Positions 1-10,819 of a stretch of 64,000 bases of DNA are shown piece after piece. The notes under the pieces are model-generated. The model did no database searches. It saw only the letters and a list, made by a program, of their open reading frames with translations, and was not told the DNA's origin. This stretch comes from Puffinus mauretanicus (lineage: Eukaryota > Chordata > Aves > Procellariiformes > Procellariidae). Position 1 is the first letter of the stretch, and every line of letters starts with the position of its first letter. The DNA lies in assembly GCA_023333565.1 (NCBI GenBank), contig JAJKFH010000205.1, positions 992,001 to 1,056,000 on the forward strand, given 5' to 3'. The position numbers were made by a program, and so were the translations under genes.

Positions 1-264
1 AATGTTGACCATATGTGAGCCAAGCAGTCAGTTACAAAACCACTCCTTTGATATGCCCTCCAAGTCTGACATCACACCTTTTTTAATCATTAATTTAATG
101 TCTGTCCCCATCCCCCTGCCACCAACCACGTACCTTTTATGGTCACTTAATCTTGACCACATTTCTTTCCTTCGCCTACAAGATACACTGTTAAAAGCCT
201 CAGTAAAATTGGGACCTATCACATCTACTTTTTTTTTTCCTAGCCTACTGAACTGGTTATCCAA
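1..264 (-). mobile_element. Decayed LINE (CR1-like) reverse transcriptase fragment
   Basis: On the minus strand an open stretch of about 78 codons (264 down to 28) contains VDVIGPNFTEAFNSVS near residues 13-28. This fits the palm motif A region of CR1-type reverse transcriptases, whose usual form is VDV-hydrophobic-x-x-DF(S/T)-x-AFD-(S/T)VS. The catalytic aspartate position in AFD reads asparagine here, as does the D before F, so the copy is dead. Further along, SDLEGI may correspond to the NDLDxGI stretch of the family, which would mean a large internal deletion between the two. The rest does not align by eye. The element probably runs off the left edge of the window. Motif recognition is from memory; the subfamily is not assigned. 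Confidence 0.5.
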
Positions 265-3200
265 GAAAGAATGAAAAATTGGAGAGGCATTATTTATTTC
301 ACTTGCAGTAGAATTTAGCCATTTAGCTCAAAGATCAATCCATACAAATCCATTACATCTATGCACTTATATTTTGCAACTTACTCATCTTACCTGGGTA
401 GTTCAGGACCTGCTACTAGGTACCTCTGTTCCAAAGCACCAGAAGAAGCCCTATACAGTAATTGTTCCCTGAGCATTCTGAAATAGGTACCAATAGCCTT
501 GTGCTTAATGCAAAGCAACAACTACAGCTCTGTTCAATGAAAAACATGGCATGGGCAGGAGACGTTAGTAACAGCAACCGCACGTTTTTGTGTAATAGTC
601 TACAGGCAGAAGTACTTACCCGTGAATTAGGAGACATGGGCTGAAGACCTTTTTCACTCAGAAAAAATTCAAGCCCACATCACCAAATGTTTATAAACCC
701 AAAGGCCAAGGATGAGCCATTTAAAATAATCATCTGCCATTGGAAAACAGTGGAATGTGCAGACCAACTGTCAAAGCAAATGATGGAAGTTGCATTTCAG
801 AAGGAAGTTGCATTTCAGAGGTCAGAGGGCTCAGAAGGCCAGTCTTAAAAAAAAAAGGAAGAAAGAAAGAAACCATGTTATAGTGAGATGCTTCTGTGTC
901 CCATTCCAATACCAGGATGTCTTAAGGACCATTCTTAAAAGAGAGATGAGATGGAAGCTCAGGATGGGAAGAGGCTGAGATAAAAGCATTCTGTTGGAAA
1001 GATTATTTTGCAGAGAGAGAGCAATGGCAGATAACTTTCTCCAAAAAAGAATATAGCTTCCACTCCTATTAGAAATCATAGGAACTGGGTTTGGTATGCA
1101 CAAACCAGTTAAAACTATATATTTTGCCCTCAACAGTTAGAAGAACAGAACTATAATCTGGAGTAACCACACATACATTTGCCCTGCAGCAATGGTATGT
1201 CGTACAAGAGCCTGGAAAACAGTAGTTTATAGTAGTCTGCACTTAAACTTGAGGTTTTCAGTTTCTCGGTGGTTAGAGCCAATTCAGACAAATAAATTCA
1301 GAAAACAAACAGCAAAATACATAAAATTGCAGCAGCAGAGAGGTTAACGCACTCCATAGTTATCGGATTTGTCACCATTATAAGTGAAAAACAAAAGTCT
1401 GCTGGTACTACATTTTGAGAAGTAAGGTTTATAAAATTGACTCCAACTGGTTATGACACTTCTCTAGAAAAGGATGTTTTCAAAACAAAATCCACCCTTC
1501 GTGGAAAGGAGATAGAAGGTCATAATCCTCCCAGAGGAGCCATAAACAACCCAAGATAAGGGCAGGGAATTTGCTGAAAGCATGCTCTCGCGCTCAGCCC
1601 GACAGACTGTTCTACTTGTTGTCCTCTCCTGCAGATGTAACCTTGAAGGACACAGTAATGTGCTGCTGACCCATGGCAATGCTTATGAAAAAGGAGCAGA
1701 GGGTTTTTTTCCTCTACATCTTGCACTTTATCAATCGCCTGCTTTAATTCATACAGAAACTCCTGATCAGTTGCTGGGAGCATACAAGGCTATCTCCAGA
1801 CTCCATTGGTATATACAACGGATGCCTGACCCTCACATCCTGAAGCATTTTCCTGACTTTATAGGGACATACTTGCACACTGTGGCATGAGATTAGCATT
1901 GTGCATAGGCACCTTCCAAAGTATCTCAACCAAAGCCCTCATCTTGGTAATATATATAAACTCCACTCTAGATATGAATCTGAAATTTTAAAACGGGCAA
2001 CCTGTCATCATGAGGTCAGGGTAGCAGAAGAGACGAACAAATCACTGAAAATCAAAATTCTAGAGTGAATGAAACCAGACCGCATGATAACCATTAGATA
2101 GTCCAGCTACCCCCAAATCACTGTCCTCAACCAAAGCACCTCCTTGTGCCTTTGACGCCTAGGAGCCCTCAACAGCTACTAACAGGTTTTAGAGGAAAGC
2201 TGCTTCCACACCATTCAGTATTCTGATGAAGCATTTCACTTCAGTATTCCAAAAACAAAGTGTCAGTCTCTTCACAGATGAAATTTGTTATTGTGATTTT
2301 ATCAACAAACTTTATTTTGCTCCATCTCAATATCTTCTGTCAAGGAATACTAAACTCAGTACTGGAAGGTCAGGTCTAATGACAAGGTAACATTTTCTAG
2401 CTATGCTGAGATGACCTAGGAAAAAAGCATCTCTTAACAATTTGAATATGGAAACTTTGACTTCAGTAGCTGTCATTTTTAAGACAAAAATGATACACTT
2501 CTTAAAACCTTAGTTTTCAGAGATTTAAAAAGCTGAAACCAGGCCAAGACCAATGACTAAATCTTTAAGTCATATTTTAAAAGCAGATTTTGAACACCAG
2601 TACCAGCAGAGCATTTTTCTGAGGAGCTGCATATAGACCTTAGATCATATTATCGCCAGAGACAGATTTTCCCTTCTGCTGTCCCTCTTTTGTTAATCTT
2701 TAAGGTTAAGCAAAGAAGAGGATTAGCCCCTAGGTTTCCCCAGAGACCCTTACAAACTGCATACCGGGGGACCTCAGGAGACTTGTATGTAAAGAGAACA
2801 TTGGAGAAGATCCAACTCAGAAGTATAATAGTTTCAAAAGACTTTTAATGGGGCCATAAACAAAGCATGCCACTATACACAGAGATTTACCAGCACTAGT
2901 CCCGTGCCTGTTTTCCACCCACGGATTCACATGAAAATCTCAGGAGCCTGTAGAGGAGACAGTGGCTATTAGGCAACTATTTAGCTTTTTGTACTATGTT
3001 TATTTTGGGTGGAAAAGGTCATGTCATATAAGCAGTGACAAAATTACAATCTGGAAGTTTTGTCAGTACAACTACTCTTACACTAGTGACTCTTGTTGGA
3101 ATAGCTAAGTTGGCCAAAAATCACAAACCAGCCCATCTCTGCCCATCGTGTCCCTGTTAGCAGATGTCAGTACTGTAACACAGGCTCTGTTTGCAGAACT

Positions 3201-4110
3201 ATAAGCATAGGTTTTCTGTTACAGAACACAGCCCTGAAACAAACCTGCAATCAACTCAAAAGTCAGAAGCTGTAGAATAAAAAAAGTAAAAACAAAAACC
3301 AAAGCAACTAGCTCTTTGTTTCTTCTAATTTCCCTAATGGTACCAGATTAACTTTGGAAGCAGCCACAGGGAAAATAGGTAGAGAATGAAAGCCTCCCAG
3401 TTTAAGTTGTCAACATCTTGATACCTCTGGCAGGGGTATAACATTTGCAGAGCCCAAGAACTGGAGGCCATTCAGTTGGAAACTTTTGTATGTGAGACTA
3501 AACTCCTGCCCACTTGTATTTGAGAAAAACCTATGTGACTATTTATTTATTTAAAAGATGGGCTTAGTTTTATCTTCCAGGCCAAGTGCCAGTGCTCCTC
3601 ATTAAGTTCTGCCTCCCAAAGTTCCTCCTGCAATTACAGTCAAATCAAATCCTGTCCCCTCCTTGTCCTCAAAATTGAAAGCAAAACTCAGTCAAACTGC
3701 TTCAGTGCTCCACTCCAGGGCTCCTTCTGCGATGGAGGGAAAGGATGCAATATCTATCTATGAATAAAGAATTCAGCTATTACGATTTTCTCAGTTTTCC
3801 GTAAAGTTTGAGCACAGTGGGGACAAAAAGAACAAAGAGGTTTACTGGAACGCAGATAAGCAGTTTAAAATATTTACTAACAGAGAGAGGAGGGTGAGAC
3901 ACCTATACTTGTGCGGATTCATGGAACACAGACATGCTTTAATTTAGCATAATGCTCTATAAACAAGGTTATGAAGCAGCACAGCTGGATTTATTAGCTT
4001 TTATACCTCATTCACTGTTTTGAAGACTAAAGTGACTCCTGTGCACTAGATTAAAGGAAAAAGACATAAACATTACAATACTAAGCATATACAGTATTCT
4101 TTATAAGTGT
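265..4110. other. Noncoding AT-rich stretch, no gene recognised
   Basis: Reading frames here are short and match nothing I know. The longest, 1582-1890 on the plus strand (102 codons), overlaps frames on the other strand and has no family motif. A small tandem duplication at 785-820 is listed separately. I see no convincing LINE, SINE or LTR sequence, RNA gene or promoter. Confidence 0.6.
785..820. repeat. 18-bp tandem duplication, two copies
   Basis: The unit GGAAGTTGCATTTCAGAA is followed at once by a second copy whose last bases differ (GG for AA at the end). It looks like a simple slippage duplication. No function is implied. Confidence 0.85.
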
Positions 4111-4169
4111 TTTAGAAAGACTTTCTTCCTAGAAAATAGAATAGACTTTCTAAGTCTATTCTTTCTAAA
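4111..4169. repeat. Nested inverted repeat (hairpin)
   Basis: The outer arms are TTTAGAAAG (4111-4119) and CTTTCTAAA (4161-4169), a perfect 9-bp pair. Inside sits a perfect 10-bp stem, AGAATAGACT (4138-4147) and AGTCTATTCT (4153-4162), with a 5-base loop; its 3' arm overlaps the outer arm by two bases, so both cannot be fully paired at once. AGACTTTCT also occurs twice, which suggests a local duplication and inversion event. It is too short and too interrupted for a typical pre-miRNA. Confidence 0.8.
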
Positions 4170-4989
4170 GCAAAAAGAGGCTTTCAAACACAGCCAACTT
4201 CTCTGTGTTACAAGTTACTATAACAGCTCTCATCTTTCTGAGTTTCTGCAGAGCTCAGAAAGAAAAGGCCCAATTTCTCTATTTGGGAATTCAGCTTTTT
4301 AGACTTTTTCCCGGAAGAGGAGGGCACTAAAAATGTATGGAAGAGGAAATACTAGGAGCTCAACCTCAAGTACTTTCTTTCCTATATAAACAGATTTCAC
4401 AGAACTCATTTTATCAGGGCTACATACTGATCTTGCTACACCTCTCTCTGTGTGCTTTACCCCCAGGCCGTAAGAGAAACCTAGTCATTAGAAAACATTA
4501 GGTTCAGGGCTCTGGCTAGAATTTAGGTCAGCTCAGCATGGCCCCAGGACACGCTATCGAGACTTTTAGATGCTCACACAAGACAGAGGAAGCTGGAGAG
4601 TGAAAAGTGAAAAATCCCTCCTCCTCACAAGCAAGCAGAGGTGAGTTTCCTAGATCACTGCTAAGCAGCAACAGGGCAATCCAGTAATCTCATTTACAGT
4701 GATAAAACATTTGCAATCGCTGCATTTATCCCAAACTGAGATCAGCATAACTTAAAACAAAGCCGACTTGGTCTGTTTAAGATAACAGTGATGAAAATTC
4801 ATCATGTCAAATACCACCAGAATGAAGAACTGTCAGTAGAGAGATCTCAGGGAAACCTGGGATCTGAAAAGCATTCTGATGGTGGCTTTTTGCCTTTAAT
4901 GACTGTAGAAGGATAAGGACAAGGATAATTAGCCTTCTAATTCAGGTGAATTGTTTAGTGCCTAAAGGTGTGGTTCTGCAAAAGCTAAA

Positions 4990-5262
4990 ACTCTCCTCAC
5001 TCCCTGCCTCCCTCCCCCTGCTGTATTTATGACCCTTCCCTTGTGCTTGTCTGAATTTGCAGTGAACCAATTCAGGGAGCTAAACCAAAAGAAAATGAAT
5101 CATACAAAAAAAGCCAATAGTTTGCTGCCAACTTAGCTCCCTGAAGCAACTCGCCAAGCACTTGACCTGATGCAAGGGAGGAGGGCGCCCAGGGTTCTGT
5201 GTGTGTGCAAGGAGGGAGGAGCGGGACAACAGCAGCACAGACTCAGACTGGTTTAAACTATT
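4990..5262 (+). promoter_or_regulatory. Candidate promoter upstream of a possible first exon
   Basis: This patch is richer in G+C than its surroundings. A TATA-like TATTTAT lies at about 5024-5030. CCAAT boxes occur at 5067-5071 and 5114-5118. A 13-bp perfect inverted repeat brackets the interval (5071-5083 and 5133-5145). It is followed by GGAGGAGGGCGCCC-type purine-rich sequence from about 5175 and a second GGAGGGAGGAGCGGG stretch near 5211-5225. A transcription start somewhere in about 5150-5250 would fit, but no initiator is clear and CpG density is low. It could equally be an enhancer. The plus strand is chosen because a good splice donor lies downstream at 5349/5350. Confidence 0.35.
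5071..5145. repeat. 13-bp perfect inverted repeat with 49-bp spacer
   Basis: TTCAGGGAGCTAA at 5071-5083 is the exact reverse complement of TTAGCTCCCTGAA at 5133-5145. A CCAAT box touches the left arm, and a second CCAAT box lies inside the spacer at 5114-5118. Such spacing suits paired binding of the same factor in opposite orientations. It could also form an RNA stem if transcribed. Confidence 0.85.
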
Positions 5263-5349
5263 ATGGAGCCAGAGCTCAAATCAGGTGGGATGAATCCAGG
5301 CCACATGTTTCTTCCAGAGATTATCTTCACATCAGACTGACTTTACAAG
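5226..5349 (+). other. Possible first exon with splice donor and 25-codon ORF
   Basis: The stretch ends in ACAAG followed by GTAATC, a good match to the vertebrate splice donor (exon/GT at 5349/5350). An ATG at 5263 opens a 25-residue frame (starting MEPELKSGG, ending IIFTSD) that stops at 5338-5340, before the donor. If transcribed, this exon would therefore be 5' UTR with an upstream ORF, or part of a long noncoding RNA. I do not recognise the peptide. The 5' end is a guess. No downstream acceptor exon could be tied to it. Confidence 0.25.
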
Positions 5350-5374
5350 GTAATCTGAATGCTCTGTAGATACA

Positions 5375-5495
5375 TACGTGCATGTAAACTCTCATGCAAT
5401 TTTGATTGCGGTTGGTATGTAGGGATTTACACATTCATCTATGTACCACAACATGCATGTAAATCACTAGTTTACATACACAATGTAAACTTTAT
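5375..5495. promoter_or_regulatory. Cluster of ATGTAAA/TTTACAT motifs
   Basis: CATGTAAA, GCATGTAAATC, AGTTTACAT and AATGTAAAC occur within 120 bp just downstream of the candidate donor, two of them forming a 7-bp inverted pair around an 8-base gap. They resemble forkhead (GTAAAC) and POU (ATGYAAAT) sites. Regulatory use is inference. Confidence 0.3.
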
Positions 5496-6639
5496 TTGCC
5501 AAAGAGTTTTTGGATTGTTTAAAGAGTTTAGGTCAAATACATTCCACACTTCAGGTTTTATTGAAAGCAAAACAAAAGCTTGTTTTCTTAAATGAAGTTG
5601 TCTTTTGTAAAGGTTATAGCCAAAAGAAATGTGTTCCTATTTTCTTAATAACATTGTGGTTTAAGCAGCATTTCTTTAAAAATATTCTTTTCTAGTATTT
5701 GAAAACACAAATTCTGGATCACTAGATCCAGATAGGATATCTAGGACTGAAAGCTTATGGGAAATTGGCTAATAAAAATGAAATTGAACTTTCATTGCCA
5801 AAATAAATGAAAAAGTAGAAGGAGATATTAAAAGATAAAAAACAGCTGTGGGGGGAAGATATTGAAAACATGAAAGGGTTAAACAAGTATGGGATAACTT
5901 CAATCACTTGATGCAGGAACAAATAGGCATAAACTGAAAAAGAACATTTCAAAGATGAAATAGATAAAGAAAGAAAATCATCAGAAACCACAGAAATAAA
6001 ATGAAACCAATGGAAAGCAATGAAATGTTACAGGGAGTAGCTCAGATTACCTACAGGTAGAACCACGCTGTAGAGAAGTTCACCTGTCCCTCCTAATGGC
6101 ACAAGGAGGGTAGATCCCTGTGTGCTTAAAAAAAAGAAGTCAGTTATGAGTCTTCAGTTAGGTATTTAAATTCAAGCCCTAATTATTACTTCTGTAAAGT
6201 TCCTTTTAAACGTTCTTATTCTGAGCTCAGTTTATGACACCTGCACCTTTGACACAAATACCTTTTGTACAATTTATTCCAGTACATCAAAATCTAACCT
6301 CCAATCCATTGCAGGAAGCAATCTGATATCCAAAGAGGTAAATAATGTTTCAGTTTGGGCCTCTACTGGGTAAACAGACACAGGCAGAAGTCTACGGGTT
6401 GATGAATTCAAATACTGCCAACTTTAGCTTTCGAACGCTTGCTTAGCTCCTGTATATTTGAAGGATGATATCCGATAACGCCATTTTTGAAGTGCTCTCA
6501 GATGTAGAGCATCCTCACTCCAGCAACCCTAACAGGAAGATGTTTAGTATCTCTTCTCATCTCCCATTCATCTGGGTTTTTAATATACACAAACCCAGTC
6601 CGGTTGCCAGGAAGGCAAAGAAAAGGTCAACAAACTCCT
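5496..6639. other. AT-rich noncoding stretch, nothing recognised
   Basis: The sequence is A-rich, with runs such as AGAAAGAAAAT around 5970, and only chance-length frames. No repeat family or RNA gene was recognised. Confidence 0.6.
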
Positions 6640-7400
6640 TTGCTGCAAGTTAGTTTGTCAAACTCCATTCTCGGCAGCATGACTTTACATGTTAATGTGA
6701 GTGTTTGCCTCTATGTCAATAGCCCCTATTGTGTGCATTTGTAACACAAGATTTATGGTAAAGCTTGCAACATTTTTCAGGCATAATAAGCATTTATTCA
6801 CCATCCCAGGTCTATAAGCAGAGGCCTGACAAGTAATTATTGACACATTGTGCAGAAATAAAAGCGGTGGGCGAGCTGCTGTTGCGAATGGCAGCGTGGG
6901 TAGGGGGAAGGAGGGGCTGTGTCAAAGGAGTGACAGCCTTGGTGCCCAACATTGTCAAAGCCGACGTTGACTTGCACTGTTCTGTGTGCCTGACTGTATT
7001 TGTGCTCCCTGTCACTTGGGTGTGACATGCCAAAACATGAGGAGTGCTCCTTTTTTCATGCTAATGCTTTGTAATGACAGCTTTGTGATCCCCCGGGCTG
7101 TGTTAGCGCTCAACAAGTCAAGGTGTGACAGGCAGTAGACCCTTTTGTCAGCGAGTGCTGTACTGCCCTCATCAAATACCATATTTCTCCCCGGACTAAA
7201 ACGGACCTAATGCCTGAGAGAATACTAGCACCCTATTAGCATTCCTGAGCAGACATTTGGGGACATCAGCTCTACACGTACCTGTACGCACAGCCCTGAG
7301 CAACGTGTTCCTGGGTTGCCTGCCACGCTAACTTATCTTACTGTGCTTATCACAGAGCCTTGTGTCACCATTAGACGAGAAGGGAATTAATTTGAAAATC
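6640..7400. promoter_or_regulatory. Candidate conserved noncoding regulatory block
   Basis: This 760-bp block has balanced composition, no visible repeats, and many short sites of the kind seen in developmental enhancers. These include AAGTAATTATTG near 6831, ATGCTAATGC near 7059, GTAATGACAG near 7071, TGACAG/TGTCA TALE-type sites, and TATGTCAATAG near 6714. Small frames on both strands (6812-7033) overlap each other and show no protein signature, so constraint here, if real, is not coding. A deep vertebrate alignment would decide. Confidence 0.4.
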
Positions 7401-7417
7401 CTCTCCTAAGTAATTTT

Positions 7418-7475
7418 TCATGAGCGGAAGCAGCTCATGAGGCTCATTTTGAACCCCAGCTTTTGGGGTTCAAAA
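7418..7475. repeat. Two adjacent perfect hairpins
   Basis: The first hairpin has arms TCATGAGC (7418-7425) and GCTCATGA (7433-7440), an 8-bp stem with a 7-base loop. Six bases on, the second has arms TTTTGAACCCC (7447-7457) and GGGGTTCAAAA (7465-7475), an 11-bp stem with a 7-base loop. Both are perfect. They sit at the edge of the regulatory-looking block at 6640-7400. They are shorter than pre-miRNA stems and do not match a transposon end I know. Confidence 0.85.
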
Positions 7476-7480
7476 CTGCT

Positions 7481-10179
7481 TTTCTCTGTTGTACAGGGAA
7501 CAACTTGTTAGCTTCAAGCTAAGCCTCAGAAAGCTATGCAGTGGTTTTATGGTGTTTTAGCGTAACTGGTAAACTCTGCTCAGGATTAATTCAGCCCCTG
7601 AACAGCACAAGGTATCACCAGACAGGATTAGGATGTATTAGCAAAGCAGTGTGAAGGAAGGTTGCATGACGCCTACTTATGTTATACTTGGCTGTAAAAC
7701 TGAAAGTCACATTAACACCAAGTTCATCCAAAAAAACAAAGCAGCCCTAAAACTGTGCTGTATATGTGAAAGAAAGCTGGGCAGGAAAGGGCAGAGTTCA
7801 GGCTGCCTAGACTAAGCAATGAGTTGGCTTCATGGGATTTGGAGTTTGCAAATGGCTTGGAGAAGTACATGAGCTTGGCTACTTACATGAAGTTTATCCA
7901 AATGATCCAAAACTCAATGATCAGCAAAGCTGGGCTAGGAAACTTGCCAGAACAGGCTTTTTCACAAGATTTATGGTCCTTCCTGCTTCTTGTTCCCAGG
8001 CATAACCAGGAAGCGAGCTGAGTAAAAATGGAAAATATTTTTTAGAAAAGTTATGAATCTCTTTTTCAAAGGTCAAAGAAGTTCATGGTAAAAATTTTGT
8101 GTCAACTTTCAGATCTTTTCTTCTTTCTTATCCAAGTTTTACCCAGCAGCTGAGTGATAGATTATTAATCTAAAATGTTAAGGGTATTGATGAGAAAGAC
8201 AAAGAACAAGTTAACTACAACCCAAAATCAAAGCCATCATATTAGAAAGTGTAGGTTACTTACTGTAATTATTTCTTATCCCCAGCGACACCACTGGGAA
8301 CTAAGGAACCCATTACATTGGGCATCCCAAACACAAAATGACAATCTGCACCGCACAGCTTGGTCCAAGATTTCAGCACACTAAGCATGGGGGGTTAAGG
8401 GGGAGAGTGGGAGGTGGAGAGGGGACTTGAATGAAAATTATTTTATGATCTGGATTCTAGCATTGCAGAGGTTGAGGTTTTCAAAGCTGTCTATGACATC
8501 TGGAGACCATTGCTCTCCACAGAGGTACCACCATCTCATGAATTCACAGAGCCGCATTATAATCTTTTTCCTGCTCTATCACCCCACATGTCAGATGCAG
8601 CTGAACTATGATCTGCTGAGCAGCTGAGTCAGGGAGGGAAATGCAATGGTACTGCACAGCAGGAGTGATGATGCTCAAAGGACGCTGCTTGAAGGTACTT
8701 GCCCAGCTGCAACGCAGAGTTGAAGCCCAAACCTACCACAAAGCCCAGTGAACCAGATAGCCGTTGCTGCCATGTGATTTAACCCAGTACACAGTCTTGC
8801 ATATCTCAGCTTACAGGAAGTTCAGGTGTCTGCACTCACATCAAGCCTGAAGAGCAGCCTTAAGAGCTTGAAAAGTATGGTCTTTGGCTTCAACTGTAAG
8901 GAAAAGCAATGGTTTTGCCCTCACCCTTCAATATGCACATATGATTACATTAGCAAATCCAACAGAATCTGTAGGTTTGCATTCCCACTCCTTGCTTTAC
9001 CCAATACCTCACGACTTCTGTACAACATCTTTGGCTGTGTTCTATTACCATGTGACATATCTGGTCTCCCTGAGATCGGCAGGGTGTTTGTGTTTCAAAG
9101 TGGTTTTAGGTGCTGATCAAAGTGTTGATAAAGCCTGAAAACTTGTTTATTTTCCTATTTCATATCAGATGATTCATTAGCTCCTGGGGAATTAAAATAC
9201 CTGTAAGAACATTGATTTGGTCTGAGGCTAGATTCAACTGGTTTGCACAAGAAGAGCCTTATAAAGCTTCAGCCAGATCCACAGCGTGAACAGTTCAAAC
9301 AAAGAAACAAACTTCTGAGATCAATGTAGGCTAGAAACAGGCACTCCATCCACTGGGGAGCCCAAGTCTCTTTCCGTATCTGAGGGCTGACCTGCATTTT
9401 CTTCTGCTCTTTCAGTCCTCACTCTTGACTAGAATTAGCCTAGGTCCAATGGTCTTTCCCTGCTTTCCCTGCAGATCCTATTATTCTTCTGAGTTCTGAA
9501 ATCCTCTCTTTTCCAACAGTATGCTTTGATCTTTGCAAATAATAACTTGCACTGAACTATTAGCTGTGCCTGCTGTTTCCCCTCCAGTACTTCGATACAC
9601 AGAGAAATTCATTTGAGAGCTCTAGAGGGTCTGAACTGATATTTGCACCTTTCATTTTGCTGACATCTCTAATTATCCTCTACTTTTAGGTTTGTCTTTG
9701 TCTTCATGGAGCCTGGGCTCCACAAGCAAAATCAAAACAGATAAATGCCATATCCCTCTCTCACCTCTGTTTGCGTGCCTATCTTCTTTGCCCTTCTTAA
9801 GTCTGAATTTCCTAGATAACATATCTCGGATGCTACCGATTTCAGATGGGCCAGAGCCACAGGCCTCAAAATCCTGATACCTGTAGATTTTCTTGGGAGG
9901 AAATGGGAGGAATAAAGAGAAATTGGTGTAAAACTCAGCAGGAGTAATATCTTCAAATAGAGCTCATGTGGCCAGGGCCGATCAGAAATACAAGATTCTG
10001 CAAGTCTCCAGCAACTAATCAATGTGCTGATACAAATCTGCTTTCAGTCGTTTGGAACTGCTCTGTTAAATTGCCCTGTTATTAGATATTCATTTTGCAT
10101 TTCCAATAAGGCCCAACTTTGCAGCTAAACCTGCCTCAACTCTGCCTAGAGGAAGGCAGGTAAGGGAGGGGATGCGGCG
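7481..10179. other. Noncoding stretch, no gene recognised
   Basis: Only chance-sized frames are present; those at 8826-9138 overlap in two frames and carry no motif. A G-rich run at 8389-8424 is listed separately. No SINE, LINE or LTR was recognised. Confidence 0.6.
8389..8424 (+). other. G-rich tract, possible imperfect G-quadruplex
   Basis: Four G runs of 6, 5, 3 and 4 are separated by gaps of 4, 5 and 9 bases. The last gap is longer than the canonical seven, so folding is possible but not assured. The strand is purine-rich throughout. Confidence 0.45.
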
Positions 10180-10560
10180 ATGTGCGGCAATGCTGTCCGG
10201 AGAATTCAGCCTGTGCACAGCCCGTGGTTGCTGTTGTTAGTGCGGTATTAGTCAGAAGCCAACATTTTCTGTAAACAGACAGAGGATATTTGCCACATAA
10301 ATTGTGGTTTAATCGACAAAAGAAAACCTTAGATTTTGCTTGATCTATTTTCCTTTAAATAATGCAAAGGTTCCAGGTCAAGAGGGTATTTTACTGTAAG
10401 TGTTACTGGGAGAACTACTTTTGGCAAGGCTTGTGTCGACACTACAACAGGCTGGAAACGGAACGACAGGCTTCTGCGCTCGTGCTGTCACAGTTACATC
10501 TCACCAAGCTGCCTTGGGACCAGCAGGAGATTCAGAATTGCCAATTTTAGTCAAAGGCAT
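10180..10560. promoter_or_regulatory. Candidate conserved noncoding block
   Basis: The block holds a RUNX-like TGTGGTTTAATCGAC near 10303, TGTAAACAGA (forkhead-like) near 10270, and CTTTAAATAATGCAAAGGTTCC near 10354, which carries an HNF4/TCF-like GCAAAGGTTC core. It has no repeats and more CpG than its flanks. Frames on the plus strand overlap in different phases (10362-10550 and 10400-10672) with no protein family visible. Regulatory function is inference from composition. Confidence 0.3.
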
Positions 10561-10819
10561 TATGCCCCAAAGGCAACTCACCCTGCCCATCCACAGGGAG
10601 AGGTGCTGCGCAGCATGGGAACCTCCCGCACGCCGTGCCAAACACAAAGTCTGCCGCTTCGTTTTAGTGTGAAACCATTTGGAACGTCTCCGCTGCTTTT
10701 TTTTTTTTCCTTCTTAAAAGTGATGATATTGATGGATGGGTAAGGTCCTGTATGTGGCAGCCACGAGATACGCAAACATACTGCTCAGTGAGGGTAAGCC
10801 TGTGATGTCTATACAGTAG

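Noticed and set aside
7447..7475. Hairpin as a tRNA T-arm or pre-miRNA
   Set aside because: No tRNA A/B boxes or cloverleaf around it, and the stem is far shorter than a pre-miRNA.
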